From assembly GCA_964617695.1 (NCBI GenBank), contig CAZTYW010000018.1, forward strand, positions 1-30,420: a stretch of 30,420 nucleotides of DNA, written 5' to 3'. Made by a program: the position numbers and the translations under genes. Under the pieces are notes generated by a model. It did not search any database. It was not told the DNA's origin and saw nothing but the letters and a program-made list of their open reading frames with translations. The stretch is from CAZTYW01 sp964617695. GTDB taxonomy: Bacteria; Chloroflexota; Dehalococcoidia; UBA2247; RBG-13-53-26. Shown here piece by piece: positions 1 to 7,883 of the stretch; position 1 is the stretch's first letter, and every line of letters starts with the position of its first letter.

Positions 1-689
1 ACGAGACCATTTCGGTCCCGGTCAAAGGGGCGGGAAGCTTTCGCTGGGTCGGGGGGGGAGGCCAACGCACCCTCGTTCTTGAAGCTGGCGAAAACCCCGA
101 AGGTACCGATTGTCTCCGAGACTCCTCCGGCCAGGGCCAGGTCGACTTCTCCGAGCCGCAACATTTGCAGACCCTGGATGAGACCGATGTTGCCGGCGGC
201 ACAGGCAGCCCCCAATGTATAGTGCGGCCCGGTGATTCCAAGGTTCAGGGTTACCTCGCCGGCCGGGTTGTTGGCCACGGTTCTCGGGTTATGATGATGC
301 GACCAGAATCTGACGTCGTAGTCATAGTCTTTGAGTGCATAGACCTCGTTTTCGGTTTCCACGTTGCCATGCTCGGTAATGCCGAGATACACGCCGACGC
401 GTGACTTGTCCACCGCGGCAAAATCTAGCCTTGAGTCGGTGATTGCCTCCTGAGTGCAGTAGATTGCCACTGACCCTGCGCGCGTTCCGCGGCGAAGCTC
501 CTTCTTCTTCTGGTACCTCAGAGGATCGAAATGGCATACTCCCGCCGGTACCTCACCCATGTAGTGGGTCTCTATTGTCTGTACGCCAGACTTGCCGACC
601 AGCAGATTCTGCCTGAATTCGGTGAGATTGTCTCCGTTGGGCGCCGTCAGCCCGATCCCCGTTATTACGATTCGTTCGTCAGTCGTCAC
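1..689 (-). CDS. Beta-ketoacyl-ACP synthase II-like (FabF/KAS), 3' end outside window
   Basis: This open frame runs off the left edge, so only about the first 229 residues are seen. It begins MTTDERIVITGIGLTAPNGD, the usual KAS II N-terminus. A GPHYTLGAACAAGN segment carries the nucleophilic Cys at about residue 163 inside the thiolase-fold nucleophile elbow. The His-His part of the Cys-His-His triad would lie beyond the window. I chose the GTG at 687-689 because an ATG slightly upstream is in another frame and hits a stop at once. It follows the OleA/FabH-like gene on the same strand with a 154-bp spacer. Family knowledge: these enzymes perform decarboxylative Claisen condensation on ACP-bound acyl chains. 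The nucleophile elbow departs from the common TACASG form, so a role outside housekeeping fatty-acid synthesis is possible. Confidence 0.85.
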   Translation of the reverse strand, partial: MTTDERIVITGIGLTAPNGDNLTEFRQNLLVGKSGVQTIETHYMGEVPAGVCHFDPLRYQKKKELRRGTRAGSVAIYCTQEAITDSRLDFAAVDKSRVGVYLGITEHGNVETENEVYALKDYDYDVRFWSHHHNPRTVANNPAGEVTLNLGITGPHYTLGAACAAGNIGLIQGLQMLRLGEVDLALAGGVSETIGTFGVFASFKNEGALASPPDPAKASRPFDRDRNGL

Positions 690-843
690 TCTCTCATTCC
701 CAACGTTGGCCTTCGTTGGTCAAACAAAGGCCGATTGTCCTTCGCATACACTCCACTCGATGATTATTGAATGGGGGTGAGTTCTGTCTGGATGGAAGTC
801 CTCAGGCGCAGAGACGTCTCGTCAGCAATGGTTGCCCGGCAGT

Positions 844-1893
844 CTACCACTCAAGCCCAAGCATGATCGAGCATAAGCCGCTGCCCGCTCCCATCATGAC
901 GACCTTGTCGCCGGCTTTGAGAAGACCCTGTTCAGCCCCCATGGCCAGCGATATGGGAAGGGATACTGAACCGATGTTTCCGAGGTACTCCACGGTAGAG
1001 AATCCCCTTGACTTGTCCAATCCAAGCCTTTTGAACAGCAACTCACTGTGGACGACACTAACCTGGTGACAGAATATCCTGTCTATGTCTGGCTCTGTCC
1101 ATCCCAATTCACGTCGCAGGTCCTGCCAGGTCTCGGATGCTAATTCCAGGCCGTTTCTGAGTATGCCTTCGAAATTGGCGCTCATACTTGGGTACCTGTC
1201 TGCATCAAAGAAGGCCGTATCAGTCTCTATACGGCAAAGACTGTTGTGCTGCGAAGCCGTGCGCACCACTCCTCCCACCAGTCTATGGCCGGTCTTGGAG
1301 ATGGACGAGTGAGTCAGCAGTGCTGAGACGGCTCCAGAGCCCATGGTTAGCGAGGCGAAGCCGAGTTTGAGCTTTGCCCTGGTGGCATCCTCGTCTCTCA
1401 ACAGTTCTTGAATCTGACCCTCGATAAGCGGCCCACTGCTCTCGCTACCCGCGATGACTCCTGCCTTGATCTGCCCCAGTTCGATCATGTTTGCCAGGGT
1501 TACCATGCCGTTGACGAATCCGAGGCAAGCATTGGAGATGTCGAAGATCGTGGCAGTGGCAGGTAGCCCGAGGGAGTCATGAACTACGGTGGCTGTTGCA
1601 GGCTCAAGGAAGTCACGGCTCACGGAGGTATGGAGGAGGCATTCGATGTCTTTCTTGTCAATGCCGGACTGAGCGATGGCTTTGTCTGCCGCTTTCGTGC
1701 TAGCCTGGCTGGGTGCTGTTCCCTCGTTCCAGACACGTCGCTCCCGTATTCCCGTCATCATTTCGAGCCGTCCAAAAGAACGGTTGACCTTGTGGTATAC
1801 AGGGGCCAGCCTTTCCTCCAGGCTGAGGGACGTAACCACGTTATCCGGCAACTCGTAACCAAGCGATTCGACGCATACCTTCTTATAGCGCAT
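844..1893 (-). CDS. Thiolase-superfamily condensing enzyme, OleA/FabH-like
   Basis: The 349-residue protein has the full KAS III triad: Cys123 in DISNACLGFVNGM, His276 in FCHQVSV and Asn306 in YLGNIGS. The start is ATG at 1891-1893 with GAGGA upstream. FabH condenses acetyl-CoA with malonyl-ACP, whereas OleA joins two long acyl-CoAs head to head. The stretch ANMIELGQIKAG and an EPATA segment near residue 97-101 resemble OleA-type enzymes more than housekeeping FabH, but this is from memory of the families and not an alignment. The next gene in the same direction is a FabF-like ketosynthase. No OleB, OleC or OleD partner is visible here. It may therefore be a stand-alone acyl-acyl condensing enzyme or part of a cluster continuing off the left edge. 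Confidence 0.85.
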   Translation of the reverse strand: MRYKKVCVESLGYELPDNVVTSLSLEERLAPVYHKVNRSFGRLEMMTGIRERRVWNEGTAPSQASTKAADKAIAQSGIDKKDIECLLHTSVSRDFLEPATATVVHDSLGLPATATIFDISNACLGFVNGMVTLANMIELGQIKAGVIAGSESSGPLIEGQIQELLRDEDATRAKLKLGFASLTMGSGAVSALLTHSSISKTGHRLVGGVVRTASQHNSLCRIETDTAFFDADRYPSMSANFEGILRNGLELASETWQDLRRELGWTEPDIDRIFCHQVSVVHSELLFKRLGLDKSRGFSTVEYLGNIGSVSLPISLAMGAEQGLLKAGDKVVMMGAGSGLCSIMLGLEW

Positions 1894-2032
1894 TGACCAA
1901 GTCCTCTAGAGACTCGTAACCCCGCCTACAGTGCTCTCGGTCACGGGTACAACCCATGCATATCCCCGCCGCCCAAACACCGTGAGACTTAACCTTGCCG
2001 ATGAGCCAGAACCGCACGAGTCAGCAACCCTG

Positions 2033-2452
2033 TCAATTGGCAGACGACCGCCGCGGTCGACTACCCCCGATCAACGTCGGGATATGGAATTTCAGCTTCA
2101 CGTTTTCCCATCGCTCGGCGGACTCTGGCGGGATTATCCTATCCGGGATGTACTTACCGAGCCCGGCCAGAACAGCACACACCTTTCTTGAATTGGCCAC
2201 TGCATCCGGAACATATTCATCCGCGACCGTGATCATACCGGAGCGAATCTTGCTCGGAAGATGCCCGCCTACCCCGTCAACAACAACGGAAATCACTCTG
2301 GGTGGAACGCGCTTGTCCAGCATATTGATGGAAAACAGGAGCACTCTGTCGGGCACGCACCTGTCAATTACTTTCACGGGCAACGCTATTGCCTTGTGCG
2401 ACAAGTACTTGGCCGGTGGCTGGATTTCCGAAATCACCCTTCTTAATGCCAT
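2033..2452 (-). CDS. Hypothetical protein built of 16-residue repeats
   Basis: The 139-residue protein is not a family I recognise. From about residue 13 to 108 it is made of units with a hydrophobic-D-x-x-V-P-x-x-V pattern. The prolines fall at residues 34, 50, 66 and 82, exactly 16 apart, and a final copy has its proline at 103. An earlier degenerate unit aligns at residue 18. The matching DNA repeats are strongly diverged while the protein pattern is kept, which argues that this frame is translated. The start ATG at 2450-2452 has AAGGGGA at good spacing. Codon use resembles the neighbours. There is no signal peptide or clear membrane helix, and the C-terminus is basic. It may share a unit with the downstream condensing enzymes. 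An overlapping plus-strand frame is judged a shadow. Confidence 0.6.
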   Translation of the reverse strand: MALRRVISEIQPPAKYLSHKAIALPVKVIDRCVPDRVLLFSINMLDKRVPPRVISVVVDGVGGHLPSKIRSGMITVADEYVPDAVANSRKVCAVLAGLGKYIPDRIIPPESAERWENVKLKFHIPTLIGGSRPRRSSAN

Positions 2453-2508
2453 GCTGTCCCCTTCTCCGCCCCCAGTGCCACACGCATGCGTTCCGCGCAG
2501 TAGTTACT

Positions 2509-2537
2509 TAATTACCACGTTTCGCTCTTATTGTCAA
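2509..2537 (-). promoter_or_regulatory. Candidate sigma-70 promoter for the repeat-protein gene
   Basis: On the minus strand a perfect TTGACA (plus 2532-2537) is followed after 17 bp by an AT-rich but poor -10, TAATTA (plus 2509-2514). A transcript would begin about 50 bp before the ATG at 2452. The -35 is strong and the -10 is weak, so this is tentative. Confidence 0.4.
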
Positions 2538-2892
2538 TCTGCGTTAGCTTGTGTGCCGTCATCGTGCCTGGCTAGATTCGGTGCCCTGTAAATCAAGGAT
2601 GATTGAAACGCACTCCGCGCAGAAGCCAGTTGGCGAGGTGACGGAAGGTTGGGTCGTCCGGGCGTGNNNNNNNNNNNNNNNNNNNNNNNNNNNNNNNNNN
2701 NNNNNNNNNNNNNNNNNNNNNNNNNNNNNNNNNNNNNNNNNNNNNNNNNNNNNNNNNNNNNNNNNNACTCCGCGCAGAAGCCAGTTGGCGAGGTGACGGA
2801 AGGTTGGGTCGTCCGGGCGTGCGGAAGGGCGACCCCAAGGTTGCGCGAGGTATGATTTGATCAGGCAGGTGCGTTCTTGGGCGAGTTTCTGG
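2538..2892. other. Gene-free stretch containing an assembly gap
   Basis: Between the divergent repeat-protein promoter and the thiC promoter I see no credible coding frame. Once the gap is collapsed, about 200 bp remain. Long frames crossing this stretch owe their length to the N block and to the antisense of thiC. Confidence 0.6.
2612..2821. other. 100-N scaffold gap with identical 55-bp flanks
   Basis: Bases 2612-2666 are repeated exactly at 2767-2821 on either side of 100 Ns (2667-2766). A matching-end join of this kind is the signature of two contigs that overlap by one k-mer and were scaffolded without merging. The true sequence most likely has one copy and no gap, which shortens the region by 155 bp. 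Confidence 0.9.
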
Positions 2893-2898
2893 TATAAT
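2893..2898 (+). promoter_or_regulatory. -10 box of the thiC promoter
   Basis: A consensus TATAAT sits about 14 bp before the 5' end of the TPP riboswitch, so the transcript start would fall near 2905. No good -35 is seen at 16-18 bp. Confidence 0.6.
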
Positions 2899-2911
2899 AT
2901 GTGCTTGCGTT

Positions 2912-3026
2912 GACCGCGGGGGAGCTCAAGCGGGTCGGACGTTCGACTCCCGTGAGCTGAGAGTCCCCCATGTCGGGGGCGACCCTTTGAACCTGATCTC
3001 GGTAATGCGAGCGTAGGAAGGCGGTC
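2912..3026 (+). promoter_or_regulatory. TPP (THI-box) riboswitch
   Basis: The conserved THI-box elements are present: GTGAGCTGAGAGTC, then GACCCTTTGAACCTGATC, then GGTAATGCGAGCGTAGGAAG. A closing helix P1 pairs GACCGC (2912-2917) with GCGGTC (3021-3026). The aptamer binds thiamine pyrophosphate and represses thiamine synthesis genes. It lies directly upstream of thiC with an intrinsic terminator as its expression platform. Confidence 0.95.
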
Positions 3027-3032
3027 TTGACT

Positions 3033-3066
3033 GACCAAGAACCTAGGCTCTTGGTCTTTTTGTTTT
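3033..3066 (+). terminator. Riboswitch-controlled intrinsic terminator in the thiC leader
   Basis: A perfect 8-bp stem GACCAAGA/TCTTGGTC (3033-3040 with 3049-3056) is followed by TTTTTGTTTT. It lies just after the TPP aptamer and 15 bp before the thiC start. The arrangement indicates transcriptional attenuation, with terminator formation favoured when TPP is bound. Confidence 0.85.
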
Positions 3067-3080
3067 ATAGGGGAACGAAG

Positions 3081-4376
3081 ATGACGCAACTTGGATTGGC
3101 CAGGAGAGGTAGCACAACTCATCAGATGAAGCGGGTCGCTGAGAGGGAGGGTGTGGAGGTTGAGTTTCTTCGCGAAGGCATCGCACAGGGAACGATAGTC
3201 TTGCCGGCAAATGTCAGACATGGCAATCTCGATCCCTGTGGTATCGGCAACGGGCTCCGTACCAAGGTGAATGCCAACATTGGGACCTCTTCCGATTTCG
3301 GAGACGTGGAGACTGAGCTGGAGAAGTTGCACGTCTGTGTGCAGTACAACGCGGACGCTGTGATGGACTTGAGCACTGGTGGTGACATCGTCGCCATCCG
3401 CCGGGCTATCATTGCTGCCTGCCCGCTGCCGCTGGGCACCGTGCCTATATACCAGGCGGGGATCGAGGCGATAGAGAGCAGAGGCGCCATTGTCGACATG
3501 ACCGCCGATGACCTCTTCGCCACGATAGAGCAACAGGCAGAGGATGGAGTCGATTTCATGACCGTGCACTGTGGGGTTACCCAGAGGTCGGTGGAGCTTC
3601 TGAGCCGTCAGACAAGACTGACTCACGTGGTGTCCCGTGGAGGTGCGTTCCTGGTCGGCTGGATACTTCATCAGCAGCGGGAGAATCCGCTGTACGAGCA
3701 ATACGACCGCCTGCTGGAGATTGCGCATGAATATGACATAACTCTGAGCCTGGGCGATGGGATGCGGCCCGGCAGCCTGGCTGATGCTACTGATAGCTGC
3801 CAGGTCGAGGAGCTTCTCACGCTGGCAGAGCTGGTGGAGCGTGCCTCCAGGGCCGACGTTCAGGTCATGATTGAGGGGCCGGGACACGTGCCCGTCGACC
3901 AGATAGTGACCAACGTGCAACTGGAGAAACGTCTGTGTCGCGGGGCGCCTTTTTACGTCCTGGGACCTCTTGTGACCGACATAGCAATGGGCTATGACCA
4001 CATCGCCGGTGCCATCGGCGGCGCCATCGCTGCTGCCGCTGGGGCTGACTTCCTGTGCTATGTTACCCCCTCCGAGCATCTTTCCCTTCCCGACAAGGAG
4101 GACGTCAAGGAAGGGATTATTGCTGCCCGCATTGCTGCCCATGCCGCTGACGTCGTCAAAGGGGTCGGAGGAGGCGCCGATTGGGACAAGAGAATGTCCA
4201 CCGCTCGCAAGAATCTCGATTGGGAGGAGCAGATCAGGCTCTGCCTTAATCCTGAGAAAGCTCGTCGTATGCACAGCCGCTTCGCCAGCCAGGCCGGCAC
4301 TTGCAGTATGTGCGGGCCGTTCTGCGCTATGGCACTGGTGGAAGAGTACCTGGGTATCCCCGTGGCCAGGTGCTGA
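3081..4376 (+). CDS. thiC: Phosphomethylpyrimidine synthase ThiC
   Basis: ThiC is a radical-SAM enzyme that turns 5-aminoimidazole ribotide into hydroxymethylpyrimidine phosphate for thiamine. The 431-residue product is the short form without the long N-terminal domain of proteobacterial enzymes. It shows NANIGTSSD, MDLSTGGD, EGPGHVP and, near the C-terminus, the cluster-binding segment CSMCGPFC. That segment spaces the cysteines (408, 411, 415) as CX2CX3C, one residue tighter than the familiar CX2CX4C. The start is ATG at 3081 with GGGGAACGAAG before it; the frame stays open upstream into the leader, but that part overlaps the terminator. The TPP riboswitch strongly supports ThiC over the benzimidazole-forming paralogue BzaF. 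A stop/start overlap at 4374-4378 may couple it to cinA. Confidence 0.95.
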   Translation: MTQLGLARRGSTTHQMKRVAEREGVEVEFLREGIAQGTIVLPANVRHGNLDPCGIGNGLRTKVNANIGTSSDFGDVETELEKLHVCVQYNADAVMDLSTGGDIVAIRRAIIAACPLPLGTVPIYQAGIEAIESRGAIVDMTADDLFATIEQQAEDGVDFMTVHCGVTQRSVELLSRQTRLTHVVSRGGAFLVGWILHQQRENPLYEQYDRLLEIAHEYDITLSLGDGMRPGSLADATDSCQVEELLTLAELVERASRADVQVMIEGPGHVPVDQIVTNVQLEKRLCRGAPFYVLGPLVTDIAMGYDHIAGAIGGAIAAAAGADFLCYVTPSEHLSLPDKEDVKEGIIAARIAAHAADVVKGVGGGADWDKRMSTARKNLDWEEQIRLCLNPEKARRMHSRFASQAGTCSMCGPFCAMALVEEYLGIPVARC

Positions 4377-4441
4377 TGGCGGCGGCCGAAGGCGGTCATC
4401 CCCAGTGGTCAATGGCTCCCAATGACGTCACGCCAAAGCAT

Positions 4442-5671
4442 ATGGATGCCGAGATAATCTCTATCGGTACTGAGCTGCTGCTGGGGGAAGTCGCAGATAC
4501 CAACGCTGCCTATCTTGCGGCCGAACTGTCGCTTGCGGGAGTCCGTCTTCGTTGGGTTACTGTGGTGGATGATGACCTGGAGAGACTCGTAGAGTCGTTG
4601 AGTCGTGCGATGGGACGATCTGACATCGTTCTAACGACTGGAGGACTCGGACCGACGAAAGACGACCTCACCCGCGAGGCTATCGCGGAGGTGCTGGGGG
4701 AAGAGCTGACGGTCTCTGCGCACCTGGAGCGCCATCTGCGGGCTATCTTCGATCAAATGGGGCGGCCCATGCCACCCCACAACCTGAAGCAGGCGGCTCT
4801 TATCCCTTGTGCCGAGGCCATCCACAACCCCAGGGGTACTGCGCCAGGGTGGTGGGTGGAAAAAGCCGGAAAGATCATTGTAGCTATGCCAGGGCCGCCC
4901 GCAGAAATGCAGCACATGTGGCTGAGCAAGGTGATGCCCAGGCTTCAGCAGAGCCAGCGACGAGAAGTCATCCTTTGCAGGACTCTGAAGACCTTTGGCC
5001 TTTCGGAAGCGAGGGTTGATGAGATAGTGGCGCCTTTTGCTTCGCTGTCGAATCCTTCCCTGGGCATATATGCCAAGCTCGATGGCATCCACTTGAGGCT
5101 GGTAGCCAGAGCCACCAGAAGTGAGGAGGCAGAAAAGCTGATCGGTGATGTCGAGGCCGGACTGAAGGGGGTCCTTCGTGACCACATCTGGGGTGCAGAT
5201 ACAGATACGCTTGAGGGCGTCGTTGGAGGGCTGCTTGCGGAGAAAGGCTTGACCCTGGCTACCATGGAGTCCTGCACTGGCGGCGTGCTTGCCTCCATTC
5301 TGACGGATGTTCCGGGAAGCTCTGTCTACTTCAAAGGAGGGTTCGTATCATACTCGAATGACGCCAAGACAGCTCTGGGTGTGGATGCTACCCTGATCGA
5401 ACGGTATGGGACGGTGAGTTCCGAGGTGGCAGAGGCGATGGCCGAGGCGGCGCGCCGGCGGCTGGAATCGGATATCGGCATCGGTACTACCGGGGTAGCC
5501 GGGCCAGACGGACTGGAAGGCAAGTCCCCGGGCCTGGTCTACGTCGCTATAAGCGATGAAAGTGGTGTAACCAGCGTAGAGGCAAAGTATCCGCCTGGCC
5601 GTGCCGAGGTCAAACGCCGTGCTGCTGCTCATGCTCTGTTCCTGCTGAGGGGAAGGCTTCTGACTGGGTAG
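4442..5671 (+). CDS. cinA: CinA family protein (nicotinamide-nucleotide amidohydrolase type)
   Basis: The 409-residue protein has both CinA halves. The N-terminal molybdopterin-binding-like domain begins AEIISIGTELLLGE and has TTGGLGPTKDDLT near residue 65-77. The C-terminal domain has ESCTGGVLAS near 274 and GTTGVAGPDG near 346. Family role: NMN deamidation in pyridine-nucleotide recycling, with ADP-ribose pyrophosphatase activity in the N-terminal half of some members. I placed the start at ATG 4442 because the conserved domain begins there. In-frame ATGs at 4412 and at 4376, the latter overlapping the thiC stop, would add 10 or 22 residues, and 4376 would give direct translational coupling. 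None has a strong ribosome binding site. Confidence 0.92.
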   Translation: MDAEIISIGTELLLGEVADTNAAYLAAELSLAGVRLRWVTVVDDDLERLVESLSRAMGRSDIVLTTGGLGPTKDDLTREAIAEVLGEELTVSAHLERHLRAIFDQMGRPMPPHNLKQAALIPCAEAIHNPRGTAPGWWVEKAGKIIVAMPGPPAEMQHMWLSKVMPRLQQSQRREVILCRTLKTFGLSEARVDEIVAPFASLSNPSLGIYAKLDGIHLRLVARATRSEEAEKLIGDVEAGLKGVLRDHIWGADTDTLEGVVGGLLAEKGLTLATMESCTGGVLASILTDVPGSSVYFKGGFVSYSNDAKTALGVDATLIERYGTVSSEVAEAMAEAARRRLESDIGIGTTGVAGPDGLEGKSPGLVYVAISDESGVTSVEAKYPPGRAEVKRRAAAHALFLLRGRLLTG

Positions 5672-5778
5672 GGGCGAGGGGGCGGCAAGAAACCGGCGTT
5701 TGTGGGCGATAGACGGAGCAATAAGCAGCCCAATGGCTCCTGACGTTTGTGAGTCCGCTTCGATGCCCGTGGATCCAT

Positions 5779-5808
5779 TTGCGCACCGTACCGCTGTTAG
5801 TTTATGAT
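5779..5808 (+). promoter_or_regulatory. Candidate groES promoter
   Basis: TTGCGC (5779-5784) and TATGAT (5803-5808) are 18 bp apart and lie just upstream of the CIRCE operator, so a transcript would start inside or at the edge of the operator, as expected for HrcA repression. Confidence 0.6.
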
Positions 5809-5813
5809 TATGG

Positions 5814-5840
5814 TTAGCACTCAGGGGGGCCGAGTGCTAG
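5814..5840 (+). promoter_or_regulatory. CIRCE operator (HrcA binding site)
   Basis: TTAGCACTC, a 9-bp spacer and GAGTGCTAG form the classical controlling inverted repeat of chaperone expression. Only the last base departs from the perfect palindrome. It lies 47 bp before groES. The cognate repressor gene hrcA is not in the window. Confidence 0.95.
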
Positions 5841-5886
5841 CATTTTTGAGTCCGGAGTGATAATACGTTGTGTAAGGAGGTTGTAA

Positions 5887-6180
5887 ATGGCTAAACTTGA
5901 GCCTTTGGCGGACCGTGTAGTAGTGAAGGCCGTCGAACGGGAGGAGGTGACCAAGGGAGGAATCGTGCTGCCCGACACGGCCAAGGAGAAGCCTCAAGAA
6001 GGCGAGGTGGTGGCCGTCGGTCCCGGCAAGCTGAGTGATGACGGGAAGAGGATTGTCATGGATGTGAAGGTGGGGGATATAGTAATCTACGCCAAGTACG
6101 CTGGCACGGAGTACAAGCTCGACGACGAAGAACTGATGATCCTGCGGGAAAGCGATATCCTGGCTAAGAAAAGTAAGTAA
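5887..6180 (+). CDS. groES: Co-chaperonin GroES (10 kDa)
   Basis: The 97-residue protein has the full GroES fold signature: LADRVVVKAVEREEVTKGG at the N-terminus, with the mobile-loop region KGGIVLPDTAKEKPQEGEV, and the C-terminal ELMILRESDILA. It forms the heptameric lid on GroEL in the cytoplasm. The start ATG has a near-perfect AAGGAGG binding site 6 bp away. It is first in a two-gene operon and groEL follows after 11 bp. Confidence 0.98.
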   Translation: MAKLEPLADRVVVKAVEREEVTKGGIVLPDTAKEKPQEGEVVAVGPGKLSDDGKRIVMDVKVGDIVIYAKYAGTEYKLDDEELMILRESDILAKKSK

Positions 6181-6191
6181 GGAGGAAGAAG

Positions 6192-7805
6192 GTGGCAAAG
6201 CAGATAGTTTTCGGGGAAGAGGCAAGAAGAAGCCTGAAGAAAGGCGTGGATATTCTGGCAGACGCGGTCAGGCCAACGCTCGGGCCGAAGGGTCGGCCGG
6301 TGGCTCTGGACAAGAAATGGGGACCGCCGACAGTCATTAACGACGGTGTAAGTATCGCCAAGGAGATTGAGCTTCCTGATCCGTTCGAGAATATGGGAGC
6401 CCAGTTGCTGAAAGAGGCGGCGTCCAAGACCAACGACAAGTGCGGCGATGGCACCACAACATCTACGTTGCTGGGTCAGGCGATTGTTACCGGCAGCTTC
6501 AAGAACATTGCGGCCGGGGCGGATGCCATGGCTCTGAAGCGGGGCATCGAGAAGGCTGTCGACGTTCTGATACAGGAGCTCAAAAAGAAAGCCATCTCCG
6601 TATCGGGTAAGGAACAGATCGCCCAGGTGGCGACTATCTCTGCAGTTGATGCTGAAATCGGGACTCTCATTGCCGACGTGATGGAGAAGGTGGGCAAGGA
6701 CGGTGTAATCACGGTCGAGGAATCCAAAGGTCTGAAGTTCGAGACGGAATACGTCGAGGGCATGAAGTTTGACCGTGGGTACATAAGTCCCTACTTGATC
6801 ACCAACGCCGAGCGGATGGAGACGGTAATCGAGGATCCCTACATCCTTATCACAGACAAGAAAATCTCAGCCGTAGCCGATATCCTGCCTGCCCTGGAGA
6901 AGATCCTTCAGGTGAGCAAGAGTCTGGTGATCATAGCCGAGGACATTGAGGGCGAGGCTCTGGCGACACTGGTGGTTAACAAGCTCAGGGGCACCCTCAA
7001 CTGTCTGGCGGTGAAAGCGCCGGGCTTTGGTGACCGCCGCAAGGCTATGCTCGAGGATATGGCCATCCTTACCGGTGGCAAAGTGATCTCTGAGGATGTG
7101 GGCAGGAAGCTTGACTCGGTGACGGTAGCTGACTTGGGTCGGGCCCGTACCGTGGTGGCTGACAAGGACGACACCACCGTCGTTGAGGGTAAGGGCACTG
7201 AGGAAGCCATCCAGGCTAGGATGAAGCAGATAAAGGCCCAGATAGATGAGACCACCTCTGACTTCGATCGCGAGAAGTTGCAGGAGAGGCTGGCAAAGCT
7301 GGCTGGCGGTGTAGCTGTCATCAAGGTCGGAGCAGCGACGGAGCCTGAACTCAAAGAGAAGAAACACCGGGTTGAGGATGCTCTTTCTGCCACCAGGGCA
7401 GCTGTTGAGGAAGGCATACTTCCCGGCGGTGGCGTAGCTCTGCTCAATGCTTCCAAGGCCCTTGAACCGCACATGAAGAAGGACGGTGACGAGGCCATTG
7501 GCGTCAGGATAGTGAGAGATGCGATTGAGGAGCCCATCAGGTGGATTGCCATCAATGCCGGGGAAGAAGGCTCGGTAGTCGTAGAGCAGGTCAAGAAGAG
7601 CGCTGAAGGTGTAGGTTTTGATGCGTCAGCAGGTGACTTTGGCGATATGGTGGAGAAGGGCGTTATTGACCCGGCTAAGGTGGTGAGGACGGCTCTGGAG
7701 AATGCAGCCAGCGCGGCGGTTATGATAATGACCACCGAGTCTCTGGTTACCGATATTCCAGAGAAGGAGAAAATGCCCGGCGGACCGGCGATGCCCGAGT
7801 ACTAG
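6192..7805 (+). CDS. groEL: Chaperonin GroEL (60 kDa)
   Basis: The 537-residue protein is a full-length group I chaperonin. It shows the ATP-binding TLGPKGR and GDGTTTSTLLGQAI motifs in the first 100 residues, an ISAVDAEIG segment, and PGFGDRRKAMLEDMAILTGG in the apical part. The start is GTG at 6192 behind GGAGGAAGAA. The C-terminal tail ends EKMPGGPAMPEY, shorter than the GGM-repeat tails common in Proteobacteria. It folds client proteins in the cytoplasm together with GroES and is controlled by the upstream CIRCE element. Confidence 0.98.
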   Translation: MAKQIVFGEEARRSLKKGVDILADAVRPTLGPKGRPVALDKKWGPPTVINDGVSIAKEIELPDPFENMGAQLLKEAASKTNDKCGDGTTTSTLLGQAIVTGSFKNIAAGADAMALKRGIEKAVDVLIQELKKKAISVSGKEQIAQVATISAVDAEIGTLIADVMEKVGKDGVITVEESKGLKFETEYVEGMKFDRGYISPYLITNAERMETVIEDPYILITDKKISAVADILPALEKILQVSKSLVIIAEDIEGEALATLVVNKLRGTLNCLAVKAPGFGDRRKAMLEDMAILTGGKVISEDVGRKLDSVTVADLGRARTVVADKDDTTVVEGKGTEEAIQARMKQIKAQIDETTSDFDREKLQERLAKLAGGVAVIKVGAATEPELKEKKHRVEDALSATRAAVEEGILPGGGVALLNASKALEPHMKKDGDEAIGVRIVRDAIEEPIRWIAINAGEEGSVVVEQVKKSAEGVGFDASAGDFGDMVEKGVIDPAKVVRTALENAASAAVMIMTTESLVTDIPEKEKMPGGPAMPEY

Positions 7806-7833
7806 GGTACTGAACTACAGTTGCGAAACACGA

Positions 7834-7865
7834 CCGCCCCCGCTTCAGCGGGGGCGGCTTCGTTT
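7834..7865 (+). terminator. Intrinsic terminator after groEL, possibly bidirectional
   Basis: A perfect 10-bp GC-rich stem CCGCCCCCGC/GCGGGGGCGG with a TTCA loop is followed by CTTCGTTT. It sits between the convergent groEL and SDR/zinc-ribbon genes and could stop transcription from both. Confidence 0.88.
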
Positions 7866-7883
7866 GCCCTCTATTTGCGGCCG

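Noticed and set aside
1995..2591. 198-residue plus-strand frame over the repeat protein
   Set aside because: It is antisense to the better frame, has no binding site and is rich in Ser/Thr/Pro as shadow frames often are. Its periodicity is inherited from the opposite strand.
2559..4412. 617-residue minus-strand frame crossing the first gap
   Set aside because: It is the antisense of thiC, extended by N characters, and has no recognisable domain.
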